Below are positions 11,671 through 22,186 of a DNA stretch of 64,000 nt, in pieces. A program made the translations under genes and the position numbers. The notes below the pieces were generated by a model. That model worked only from the letters and a program-made list of their open reading frames with translations, made no database searches and was not told the DNA's origin. Source of the DNA: Vicia villosa (taxonomy: Eukaryota > Streptophyta > Magnoliopsida > Fabales > Fabaceae); assembly GCF_029867415.1 (NCBI RefSeq), contig NC_081185.1:118523987-118587986 (forward strand). The letters are read 5' to 3'. Numbering within the stretch: position 1 is the stretch's first letter; each line of letters opens with the position of its first letter.

Positions 11671-14600
11671 ATGGATAAGACATGGATGAGATCAAACCGA
11701 TTGTCGAAAGAGTACGAGAAAGGGGTATGGGAATTCGTTGAGTTTGCGGTTAAGCACTCCGAAGACCCGCTTCGAATGCCGTGTCCTTGCTTGGGTTGCT
11801 GTTATGGGGATAAGGTTGACGGGAAACAGTTGGGATCCCATTTACTACGGTTTGGAATTGATAGAAGTTATACATGTTGGACAATGCATGGTGAGAAAAG
11901 TAACGGGAATGCTGGGTCGAGTTGTAATAGGAAGTATGCTTCAAACGACGATTGCACAGACACATACGATTGCGATCGAGTCGAAGAGATTGCAGAAGCA
12001 CTTGAAGAAGATCTTGCGGATTGTCCCAAAATGTTTGAGAGGTTGGTAAGCGATGCAGAGAAACCGTTGTATGATGGTTGTTCAAAATTCACAAGATTGT
12101 CTGCGGTGTTGAAGTTGTACAACTTAAAGGCGGACAATGGATGGTCGGATAAAAGTTTCACAGAGTTATTAGCCCTTATGAAAGATATGCTACCAGAGGA
12201 TAATGTTCTTCCCAATCGAACGTATGAAGCCAAAAAGATGTTGTCCTCTATTGGCATGAGCTATGATAAGATACATGCATGTCCAAACGATTGCGTTTTG
12301 TTTCGAAACGAGTATGCAGCGTTGAATGAGTGTCCTAAATGTGGTGCCCCTCGATATAAGAAAAAGTTGTCTCCTGCTAAAGTCTTATGGTATTTTCCTA
12401 TAATTCCGAGATTTAGACGCATGTATCGTAGTGAGACCGATTCAAGACACTTGACTTGGCATGCAGATGAAAGAATTATTGATGGAAAGTTGCGACATCC
12501 GACAGACTCACCACAATGGATGAAAGTTGATACTGAATATCCTGAATTTGGAAAAGAAGCAAGAAACCTTCGGTTGTCATTGTCTACTGATGGAATGAAC
12601 CCGCATGGTATTCAAAGTATCTCGCATAGCACATGGCCTGTGATTCTTATGATCTATAACCTACCTCCGTGGCTATGTATGAAGCGTAAGTACATGATGT
12701 TATCAATGCTAATTTCTGGGCCTAAACAACCAGGGAATGACATAGACGTATACTTGGCACCGTTAATCGAAGATTTAAAGTTTTTGTGGGACAACGGTGT
12801 GGAGGTTTACGATGGGTATAGGAAGGAAAGTTTCAACTTGAGGGCGATGTTGTTTGGAACAATTAATGATTTTCCAGCATACGGAAATTTATCCGGGTAC
12901 AGCAATAAAGGTCAAAAGGCGTGTCCCGTTTGTGAAGATGAAACCGATACGACACGATTGGATCTTTGTCAGAAGAATGTCTTTCTCGGTCATCGTAGAT
13001 TCTTAAATTCTAATCATCACTACCGTGGGTGGAGAAAAGCATTCAACGGAAAGGCCGAACATGGTACAGCCCCGCCTTTTTTGTCAGGTGATCAAATTTT
13101 TGAAAAGGTGAAAGATGTGAGCACTCAGTTTGGCAAGCCTTTTGCACATTCACTTGTCAAGGGTGGGTGGAAGAAGAAGTCCATTTTTTTTGAACTTCCA
13201 TATTGGAAGTCGTTGTACGTAAGACATTTCCTGGATGTTATGCATATTGAAAAAAATGTATTTGACAGCGTTATAGGTACGTTACTCAATATACCAGGAA
13301 AGTCTAAGGATGGCGTTAACATAAGGAATGACATGGTAAACATGGGGATGAGAACTGAATTGAGACCCGTGACGAAAGGAAGACGAACATATCTGCCACC
13401 TGCTGTTTACACTCTATCTAGAAAGGAGAAGAAAACATTGTGTAAGTTCCTCAGTGAAGTTAAAGTTCCAGAAGGCTACTCTTTAGATATTAGAAGACTT
13501 GTGTCCATGAAAGACCTCAAGTTAAAGAGTTTGAAGACGCATGATTGTCATGTTATAATGGAACATTTTTTACCAATAGGTATACGTTCTATTCTGCCAG
13601 AAAAAGTAAGAAGCGCAATAACTAAGCTGTGTTTCTTCTTCAGGTCAATTTGCAGTAAGGTGGTCGATCCCGCGATCTTACCAACATTGCAAAAAGAGAT
13701 AGTTGTTACTTTATGTGATCTTGAAATGTATTTTCCTCCCTCGTTTTTTGACATAATGGTTCATCTAGTCGTTCATCTTGTGAAAGAGACACAATTGTGC
13801 GGACCAGCTTATATGAGATGGATGTACCCTGCTGAACGTTATATGAAAATATTAAAAGGGTACGTGAAAAACAGAAGTCGACCGGAGGGTTGTATTGCCG
13901 AACGATACGTTGTTGAAGAAGCGGTTGAGTTTTGTACTGAATATCTGTCAAATGTTCAATCAATTGGACTCCCCAAATCTCATATTGTCGAAAAAAAAGA
14001 AGGAAAAAGGCTAATTGGAAATAAAGTTGTGACAGTATCAATGGTCGAACGGGATCAAGCGCACTTGTATGTTCTGCACAATGAGATTGAGGTTGAGCCG
14101 TATGTTGAAATGCACAAGGTTGTTCTCCGAGATTTAAATCCAAATAGAAATGAGAACTGGATAGTACGAGAGCACAATCAAAGTTTCATACTGTGGTTTA
14201 GGGATCATATTTATTCAAAGTATCGTTCAGATCCTGCTTCAGTAACAGAAAGGTTGAGATGTTTAGCCTATGGTCCAAGTGTAATTGTGCTTTCTTATAG
14301 CGCATACGCAATTAATGGATACACATTTTATACCAAAGAACAGGATGATAAAAGTACTATGCAAAATAGTGGTGTTACCTTGGTAGCTGAAGCAATGCAC
14401 ATATCAAGTGCGAATGACTTAAATCCGAAATTTGCAAATTTGTCATATTTTGGGGTTATCGAGCGCATTTTGGTGTTTGATTACGCGAAGTTTCAGATTC
14501 CTGTATTTGGTTGCAAGTGGGTTGAAAATAATAGTGGCATACGAATGGATAAGTCAGGATTTTTGCAAGTGGATCTCAATAGGGTAGGGTACAAAGATGA

Positions 14601-14883
14601 GCCTTTCATTTTAGCCTCTCAAGCTAAACAAGTGTTCTATGTCAATGATCCGACAAGTACGAAATGGTCTATAGTGCTTTTATCTAACAAAATAGTAGAT
14701 GAAAATATTGAAGATCAAGGTGATATTGGTGTTGGCATTGAATCTTGTACAAGAAACGATCATAATGAGAATGAATCTTGTACTAGAAATGATCATAATG
14801 AGGGTATTTGGATCAATCCAACCGTCCGCGTTGTTACGAGACGCGTAGAACACAATCCTACAAAGAAAAGAAAGAGACGTTAG
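11671..14883 (+). CDS. CACTA transposase (TNPD/tnp2 type), 1,070 residues
   Basis: This is the enzyme that cuts and joins the transposon ends. The uninterrupted frame shows the domain order of plant CACTA transposases: an N-terminal transposase-associated Cys-rich segment (about residues 3-80, PCPCLGCCYG), the Transposase_21/tnp2 core (about 250-470, with LSTDGMNPHG near 305 and HFLDVMHIEKN near 520), a DUF4218-like region (about 585-765, with MYPAERYMKILKGYV near 718) and a DUF4216-like region (about 925-1010, YFGVIERILVFDY). A basic tail (KKRKRR) may be a nuclear signal. The start at 11671 is the first ATG of the frame and gives the full N-terminal domain. The length is normal for the family. 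No introns are needed. Confidence 0.93.
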   Translation: MDKTWMRSNRLSKEYEKGVWEFVEFAVKHSEDPLRMPCPCLGCCYGDKVDGKQLGSHLLRFGIDRSYTCWTMHGEKSNGNAGSSCNRKYASNDDCTDTYDCDRVEEIAEALEEDLADCPKMFERLVSDAEKPLYDGCSKFTRLSAVLKLYNLKADNGWSDKSFTELLALMKDMLPEDNVLPNRTYEAKKMLSSIGMSYDKIHACPNDCVLFRNEYAALNECPKCGAPRYKKKLSPAKVLWYFPIIPRFRRMYRSETDSRHLTWHADERIIDGKLRHPTDSPQWMKVDTEYPEFGKEARNLRLSLSTDGMNPHGIQSISHSTWPVILMIYNLPPWLCMKRKYMMLSMLISGPKQPGNDIDVYLAPLIEDLKFLWDNGVEVYDGYRKESFNLRAMLFGTINDFPAYGNLSGYSNKGQKACPVCEDETDTTRLDLCQKNVFLGHRRFLNSNHHYRGWRKAFNGKAEHGTAPPFLSGDQIFEKVKDVSTQFGKPFAHSLVKGGWKKKSIFFELPYWKSLYVRHFLDVMHIEKNVFDSVIGTLLNIPGKSKDGVNIRNDMVNMGMRTELRPVTKGRRTYLPPAVYTLSRKEKKTLCKFLSEVKVPEGYSLDIRRLVSMKDLKLKSLKTHDCHVIMEHFLPIGIRSILPEKVRSAITKLCFFFRSICSKVVDPAILPTLQKEIVVTLCDLEMYFPPSFFDIMVHLVVHLVKETQLCGPAYMRWMYPAERYMKILKGYVKNRSRPEGCIAERYVVEEAVEFCTEYLSNVQSIGLPKSHIVEKKEGKRLIGNKVVTVSMVERDQAHLYVLHNEIEVEPYVEMHKVVLRDLNPNRNENWIVREHNQSFILWFRDHIYSKYRSDPASVTERLRCLAYGPSVIVLSYSAYAINGYTFYTKEQDDKSTMQNSGVTLVAEAMHISSANDLNPKFANLSYFGVIERILVFDYAKFQIPVFGCKWVENNSGIRMDKSGFLQVDLNRVGYKDEPFILASQAKQVFYVNDPTSTKWSIVLLSNKIVDENIEDQGDIGVGIESCTRNDHNENESCTRNDHNEGIWINPTVRVVTRRVEHNPTKKRKRR

Positions 14884-15383
14884 TGATAAAGGTAATAGTA
14901 TACATATTCCGACTAATTTGTTTTATTCAATTTGTACCGATTGTTTTAATCAATAGTATAGTACTTATTCAATTTTGGTGCATATTCTCGTTTTGTACAT
15001 AACTTTTGAACCATGTATCCGTTTGTCGACTTCTTTACATGTAACTATACTATTTTGACGATTCCGGAGCTGCTCATGCACTTATATGTTCATTTCGGGA
15101 CTGTTTTTTTATCGGTTTTGCTTCTGCCCGTAATCAAAAGTCGGGCTTAGGGTCTGAATTTCGGAAAACCGACTTTATTTTTGAGTCCGTGGGGACGTTT
15201 TACCATAGCCATGTAAATTTCGTTCAATTCCGACAACTTTATTTTTTGACGCTTATTTTGATTTGTACCGATTTCGTTTCCGATTTACTTGTACATGCAT
15301 GGTTTGACTTCCATTTTACTTGTATAGATTGTTAGCTTATTAATAGTGTACTAATGTGCTTTAGTTTGTTTGATACAGGTTAA
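14884..15383 (+). other. Intergenic spacer inside the CACTA element
   Basis: This AT-rich 500 bp separates the transposase stop from the next ATG. It contains TTGTACxGATT and TTCGGGACTG-type short repeats and no coding frame. An acceptor-like TTGATACAG just before the ATG at 15384 would allow a leader intron in the second gene. Confidence 0.4.
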
Positions 15384-18300
15384 ATGGCTCCGGATAGAGA
15401 TGCTCCACCTGAAAACTCACAAGAAAGAGATGCTCAAGAAACAGATGCCACGGATACAAATGCTCCACCTGATACTGAAGCAAAAGAAGTTGCACGAGGC
15501 ATCACTATCATGAAGGGAATCGTTCGACATAGAGACCAAGGATTAGTATACCGATTGGAATGGAATTCTGATAAACAAGCAATTGGTCCTAATTCTGCAA
15601 AGTTGACAAGTTATATTGGTACACTTGTTCGTATGCATATTCCGGTCTCCGTAGCTAGATGGAATATGAAAAGCGAAGACTTGGATGCGAAAAAAAAAGC
15701 GATTTGGGACGAGCTTCAGGTATATATCATATATGGTTAATTGTTGTTATTATCTTGATGATAAATTGTTTAAATTACTTATACTAACACACTATGAGTA
15801 TGTTTTTTTGCAGAGGACTTTTGAGATACCAGATGATCGTAGACGCTACATACTTGGTTTGGCCGGCAAAAGATATAGAGGGTGGAAAGCTTTTTTGACA
15901 AACACTTATCTTAAGGATAAAGATGGAAACTTTCTTGAAGAGGCACCGGGACGGCCAAAAAAGTATGAGATCTTCATTGGTGAAGAAGATTGGGCTAAGT
16001 TTGTAGAGCAAAGAGATGAAGATTTTCGGAAAAGGAGTGCCAAGAATAGTGCGAGAGCATCCAAACCCGCATATCCATACAAAAAAAGGGCGTTTGGGAT
16101 ATGCACGCTTGGAGGATAAAATTGTAAGTAAATAGAAATGCGTTTTAATTAATTGTCTAAATGTGTTTTATTTGACGATTTTATCTTTTGTGTCAATGCA
16201 TAGTTAGAGGAGACTAAAAGTGAGGAAACCTCACTTCCTGAACATGTGTTGTGGAGGGAAGCTCGTGTGGGCAAGGATCATGCTGTCGATCCCGAAGTTC
16301 AGAGAGTTTTTACTGAATGTGTAAGTATAATACTGTGTCTTTAATTAAATCAAATGTTTTTTAATATATAAATGATTTTTTTATGTAAATGAATTACAGG
16401 AGACCTTGTCGCAATCGGCATCCACCGGTGAGGGGAGCGTACTTAGTAGAGCACTAGATGCTCCTGAGTATCCCGGTCGGGTGAGGGGTAATGGTCATGG
16501 TGTGACTCCAACCTCTTTTTACAAGAGTCCTAGGAGAAGAAATCCTTCAAATGAAGAAGTGTTGCAAAAGTTGGCGGAATTGCAAGCACAAGTTTCTGAA
16601 TTGCAAAGAGATAAAGAGGCGTATATGAGAGAAAAGTGCAACACTTCATCGGTGAAAGAAACTAGTGATAAGGCTAGTATCAACTATCAAAGGAAATTTC
16701 CCGAGGTAATTATAATTTTTTTCCTTTTAAATTGTTCTATTTTATTAATGATAATGACTTTATATTTACTATTGGTTTAGGGCATTTCATCTTGCCAACT
16801 ATACTTATCGGAACCGAGTTATCGACTAGTTGGCAAGGGAAAAGTGCACAACACTTTGGGAGATTTACTTCACCATAGACCGCTCCCGGATGGACACCTG
16901 AAAGTATCGGTGGATGTTGTAGTAGATCATGATGCGATGCTACCGGTACCTGACATGGTCTCAGAGACGACATTGCTGCGAGATGCAATAGGATCATTTG
17001 TTGCATGGCCCTCGGAGCTCATTACCATTAGTGATGAGGTATATTGAAAACGATTATGAATCATTTAGTTTTCGAATGTCAATTCTAAACCGTTTATTAA
17101 TTATTTTTTACATTTTAATTTTAGACTGCTCCTATAAAACCCACAGTTAAGGGTAAAGGGATTTTACAGGAGGAGGAGTCCGTTGCATCACTAAAAGAGG
17201 TACATTTAAAGTGTTAATAATTAATCTGAATCTAAATCTGCATGATTTTATATTTTACATAACTTATATGATTTTTAGGCATCCGCTCGAGAGTCACAAC
17301 AAGTGACGCAGCAAGTTCGTACCGTACCACCCACTGGTCCTCCGAAGCCAGCGGGAAAAAAAGGCGGTGCTTTTGTGCCTCGGTACCGGTCGACGCTCGC
17401 AACAATGGTTGATATGTCCGATTTGAAGGATGGTGCTTTACGTGAAATCGTTATGGATGAGAGTGTCTTCGGTATTGAATTCAAGTCACTTATTACACTT
17501 GATGACTTGGAGGAGATTTTTAAGCATGATCAACTAGGCGTCAATAACATGCACTCATACATTCGGTAATATTCCCTCATCCGATATATTATTTAATTAG
17601 TCCCACAATATAATTTATTTACACATTTCAATGAAAATAATCTAATGTTTATTATGTTTTTATTTAAGGTTGTTGTATGACAGAGTGTTGCGCGGGACTC
17701 CGTTGTCTAACAGATTCTGTTTCGTGTCTTCCGCCCACTGCAGCGGAATGGCAATTGATTCGGAACCGGAATCAGTTAGACAGCGCTTAGTAGATAGATT
17801 CATGTCCACCGGCAATACAGAATGTCTGCATCTTTGGGCGTATAATACCCGACCAGTAGGGTTAGTTTCTCATTCTTTGTTCATCTAATCTCTGTTTCTT
17901 TTGTGTATAGCAAAATTTTCATATAACCTATTGTTTTTATTTATAGAGCACACTGGTTGCTGCTTGCTATCAACCCTATAAGGGAAGTCGTGTATTATCT
18001 GAATTCGGTAAATGGTGAATGGACCAATTATCCGGCCATGAAGGACATCGTTGATTTGTAAGTGGGATCGTTCTAAATATATATTCGTGTATATTTATAT
18101 ATATATATATATATATATTTACTTATTTGTGGGATTGATCTAAACATATGCTTTTATATATTTGTTAATTAGATCAATACAAGTGTTCCGAAGTCAACGG
18201 GACGCATAGGTATCCCGAACTAAATCTAGCAACATTACTTGGATCCAAGTGCAGGTACATTATTTTTCACAATGTTGCTTATAATATATTTATGCTACTT

Positions 18301-18627
18301 GATAAAACAATGCACAACTATAGAATCTTATTTGTTTTTCTATGTAGTGTCCGCAACAGAAAAACAGTTACGATTGCGGATACTTTGTATTGAGGTTTAT
18401 GAAAGAAATCCTTCAGGCAAATCAATTAGAGATTCCGCTCACGGTATGAATTTATAACTTAAGATAATTTCATATAATTTATTACATTTAACTAAATGTA
18501 TCATTCATATTTTGTTTTTGTTTTGTAGTACCTTGACGAATTCCGTGCCGCTGGATACCCGAGACTTAAGTTGGAAGAAATAAAAGAGGATTTGTGTCAT
18601 TTTTATATTAAGCGCTTTTTCATGTAG
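15384..18627 (+). pseudogene. CACTA second gene: Transposase_24-like / DUF8039-like / Ulp1-like protease, broken
   Basis: Twelve exons can be traced with GT-AG borders: 15384-15719, 15814-16123, 16204-16320, 16400-16705, 16781-17038, 17125-17199, 17279-17565, 17669-17860, 17947-18057, 18173-18254, 18348-18443, 18529-18627. The N-terminus (exons 1-2) is of the Transposase_24 type, exon 4 has a short coiled coil (LQKLAELQAQVSELQRD), exon 5 resembles DUF8039, and exons 9-12 form a C48/Ulp1-like cysteine protease with AHWLL (His), an Asn in YYLNS and QQKNSYDCGYFV (Cys). Two lesions break it: a 7-A run at 16081-16087 shifts the frame near the end of exon 2, and exon 10 has a TAG at 18207-18209. 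Plants with intact relatives use this protein alongside the transposase; here it should be non-functional unless these are sequence errors. Confidence 0.85.
18090..18119. repeat. Short (TA)n run in an intron of the CACTA second gene
   Basis: TATATATA tract between exons 9 and 10. Confidence 0.8.
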
Positions 18628-18877
18628 GATTTGTGTCGAATTGAAGTACTATAATATTATTGATGTTGTAATGATGTATATATATAATTTTGGATATTAT
18701 AATGGTATTATATTAGTATATATATATTGTCTTACTGATGGCTGAAATAATATCGTCGAAAATAAATTACAGGTCGAAAATATTACAGGCTGAAAACATA
18801 TTACAGGTCGAAAATATTACAGGTCGACTGGGAGGATTAAATTACAGGCTGCACATTAAAATACCTCATTTAGCTAC
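18628..18877 (+). other. CACTA 3' flank with GGTCGAAAATATTACA repeats
   Basis: After the second gene there is AT-rich sequence with several direct copies of ACAGGTCGAAAATATTAC or a close variant at 18770-18850. No gene. Confidence 0.6.
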
Positions 18878-19378
18878 TAAAGCGCTTTTTAAAAAAGCGC
18901 TCTTAAAGGCCCACATACTAAAGCGCTTCTTTTTAAAAGCGCTGCCAAAGATTACTAAAAAAGCAAAAAAAAAAAAACAACATACTAAAGCGCTTTTGTA
19001 AAAGCGCTCTTATAGGGGGGGCTATCAGAGCGCTTTTTCTGGAAAAAGCGCTCTTAAAGCCCACCCTATAAGAGCGCTTTTATAAAAGCGCTTTAGTATG
19101 TTGCGTTTTTTTTTTATTTTTTACTCTCACAGGTGGGCCTATCACAGCGCTTTTCTGGAAAAAGCGCACTTAAAGGGGGGCCTACCAGAGCGCTTTTTCC
19201 TGAAAAGAGCTCTTAAAGGGGGGCCTACAAGAGCACTTTTTCCAGAAAAGCGCTCTTATAGGGAGGCCTACCAGAGCGCTTTTAAAAGCGCTTTCGTAGC
19301 CTATGCCAGCGCTGGCTTTGGCAGCGCTTTAAAGCGCTGTTAAAGCCCAAAAAAAGCGCTCTTGTAGCTGTTCCGTGT
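18878..19378. repeat. CACTA right subterminal repeats
   Basis: At least ten AGCGCTTTT/AAAAGCGCT motifs in both orientations with spacers such as CTTATAGGGGGG and CCTACCAGAGCG. They mirror the left subterminal block. Confidence 0.85.
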
Positions 19379-19385
19379 TGTAGTG

Positions 19386-19693
19386 ATGTTTGAAGCATTG
19401 AGGTGAAGCAGCATCCTGCATACAAAATTGATAAAAGTAGTTTTGTTTATCGGGTAGGAGCACTGAATTTTAAATTTATCTCCAAGATATATGTTTGGGA
19501 CATATGTCCACATGTATACCCATCTCCGTGATAAAACACTAGTACAAATTGCCTCTTTATATAAAAGAAACGAAAGAATATGGATAATGATATCGTCAGG
19601 TAGCTTGCTTATCCTATCTTCTTCGCCTTCGCTGTATTTTTGCCTCTTTGAGCGCTCGTTGCCGTGTGCAGTAACAAAACCACCGGAATCCAT
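19386..19693 (-). CDS. F-box/LRR/FBD gene, 5' part (F-box exon)
   Basis: The start MDSGGFVTAHGNERSKRQKY is followed by an F-box at about residues 26-65 (RISKLPDDIIIHILSF, then SVLSRRWVYMW), the segment that binds the SKP1 subunit of SCF ubiquitin ligases. The frame is open to the CACTA border and runs on for 14 transposon-encoded residues to a stop, so a readthrough product would be 117 residues: an F-box without its substrate-binding repeats. Joined to 10099 after removing the element and one ATG, the frame continues (ASN|IDLFSLALSEKYD) into the LRR part. The exon sum is 1,419 bp, or 472 residues, a normal length for F-box/FBD proteins. A 5' leader with one intron lies upstream. Confidence 0.88.
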
Positions 19694-20175
19694 TTTTTTA
19701 GTAAATTCCTACAAAAATAATGTTATCATCTATCACGAAATTGATACTATTCTTTCGGATTCCATTATGAGAAAAACATAGATACTGTGTGAAAAAACAT
19801 AGACAGTGAAAAACGCGAAAAACAAATTGGAAAAAAAAATGCTGCTTTACCTTCCTCTGTCTTAAGCCGCGTTCGAAGATCTATAACACCGTCCAAACTT
19901 TTTCCGATCGTCTAATACTAGCAAAAATAGAGGATCTGGAATGTATGAGTTTGGTTTCCCGTCCAAAATTATGAAATGCAGATTGTACAGGGAGATCGGC
20001 GAAGGAGGGAGAGATTCCCGCTATTTGGTGGAGAGGGAGCCTTCTCTCCGAAACAAAGAAATAAATTTTGAAATTAGGGTTCTTCGAGGAAATCGAAAAT
20101 TCACGAGATTCCGTGGAGAGGGAGCCTTCTCTCTGAAACGAAGAATGAAATTTTGAAATTAGAGTTTTTGGCGGA
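19694..20175 (-). promoter_or_regulatory. 5' leader of the F-box gene, with intron and a 67 bp tandem duplication
   Basis: Minus-strand reading gives a leader with donor GAGGAAG|GTAAAG (intron from 19850) and acceptor TTTTTGTAG (ending 19709), 15 bp before the ATG. Within the leader, 20030-20097 and 20113-20175 are near-identical direct copies, each with the minus-strand motif AGAGAAGGCTCCCTCTCCAC. No coding frame on the plus strand is convincing. Confidence 0.6.
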
Positions 20176-20332
20176 AATCAATGATAATATACACTCTTTC
20201 TCTCTTAAAATAAAGCCCGACAATTTTACAAAATTATTTTAATTATTATTAATGCAATGCAATATAAATGTAAATTTTGAATATTAATTAGAAATATAAT
20301 TTGAAGGTAAAATTAAAAATTGCATTGGAACT
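20176..20332. other. Upstream of F-box gene, AT-rich
   Basis: Probable promoter territory of the F-box gene (minus strand). No clear TATA element could be chosen among many AT runs. Confidence 0.3.
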
Positions 20333-20515
20333 AAATGCAACATTTATTAATCAATCGTTAGTTGGTCTAATAGTGATTGACGTTAGACTTGGTTCGATTC
20401 CGCAGCTCCAATTTGGAAGTGGTCGCCGGTTGGAACCACTTGAACCCAGAACTGACCCCTAAACCAGATTAAACCGGTTTCGATAAACCAAAAATAAATA
20501 AATGCAACATTTATT
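20333..20515 (+). mobile_element. tRNA-derived SINE with 16 bp target duplication
   Basis: The body (20349-20499) is flanked by perfect 16 bp copies of AAATGCAACATTTATT at 20333-20348 and 20500-20515. It has a box A-like TTAGTTGGTCTAATAGTGA and a box B, GGTTCGATTCC, with normal spacing for an internal pol III promoter, and an A-rich 3' end. These are the marks of a tRNA-related SINE. Confidence 0.85.
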
Positions 20516-21395
<880 letters not shown>

Positions 21396-21430
21396 CACAT
21401 TCTCATATAAAGAATGCATTCTCATATGAT

Positions 21431-21461
<31 letters not shown>

Positions 21462-21462
<1 letters not shown>

Positions 21463-22186
21463 ATGCAAATCAAAGTAATATTGTGTTTTTAAAAAGTAAG
21501 GCCTTAGGCGGTGGTCTTGTTTGCCTACCCCTAAAATCGGGCCTAAACCACTAATACTATATTTGGTTAGTAAGAGAAAAAGAAAGGACGAAAATTTTAA
21601 AAGAAAAGTGAATAGAAATAGAGAAGATTGATTTAGTTGTTTAGAACGAGAGAAAATCAAATGAAAGAAATATCCACTCTATCTCTCCTTTATCATTGAA
21701 CGTATCTTTTGGGTTTATCCCATAATTTTTTCCACAACTTCTACCTTTGCTCGCAAAGGTAGCCTGGAAAGGCTTTCCTTGACGTGGGTTCTTCTTCTAA
21801 CTTGGGCATATTGATATCTGGGGAAGATAAAAGAATTTGCAATATATATGGTGAGCATGTCCTTCAATAGTTTCAAAATAGAGGTTTTGAACCATTTGAT
21901 GATTGCCACATTGTAGTTGAAGCTTGTGAGTTATGCTTATATCAAGGTCTTCGAGTAATGGTGTGATTATTGGGGAGGGAAGCCATCTTTATCCCTTTTC
22001 TTCAACCTTTTAGGGTACAATGTAGCTCATCGAACCATGCGTAGGGCCACACCTTAATTACATTTGTGCAGTTTACACATTATTTCGAAGCGTTTCCCAA
22101 TGGGATGAAACATTTCTAAGATCGTTTCTTTTTTGTTGCCCCTTGTCGCTACGCGAAAAAAAATAACAAATTCGCCATAAAACTAT
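21462..22186 (+). other. Intergenic with decayed retroelement-like coding traces
   Basis: Plus-strand frames at 21880-22180 give broken peptides with breaks such as CHIVVEACELCLYQGL and FPNGMKHF.DRFFFVAP, which resemble plant retroelement gag/mobile-domain remnants. There are many stops. Element A begins abruptly at 22187 inside this sequence. Confidence 0.35.

Larger units (their letters stand above)
10103..19385 (+). mobile_element. CACTA (En/Spm-type) DNA transposon, 9,283 bp, complete ends
   Basis: The element begins CACTACGCC and ends GTAGTG, with a 3 bp target duplication ATG at 10100-10102 and 19386-19388. CACTA ends and 3 bp duplications define the superfamily. Outer ends match perfectly only over CACTAC; beyond that they are imperfect but both carry many AGCGCTTTT subterminal repeats. 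Inside are an intact transposase (11671-14883) and a damaged second gene (15384-18627), both on the plus strand and so opposite to the host F-box gene. The transposase frame has no stop or shift. It may be able to move if a working second gene product is supplied from elsewhere (inference). Confidence 0.95.

Noticed and set aside
19941..20156. 71-codon plus-strand frame
   Set aside because: It overlaps the duplicated leader of the F-box gene and mostly encodes the two repeat copies.
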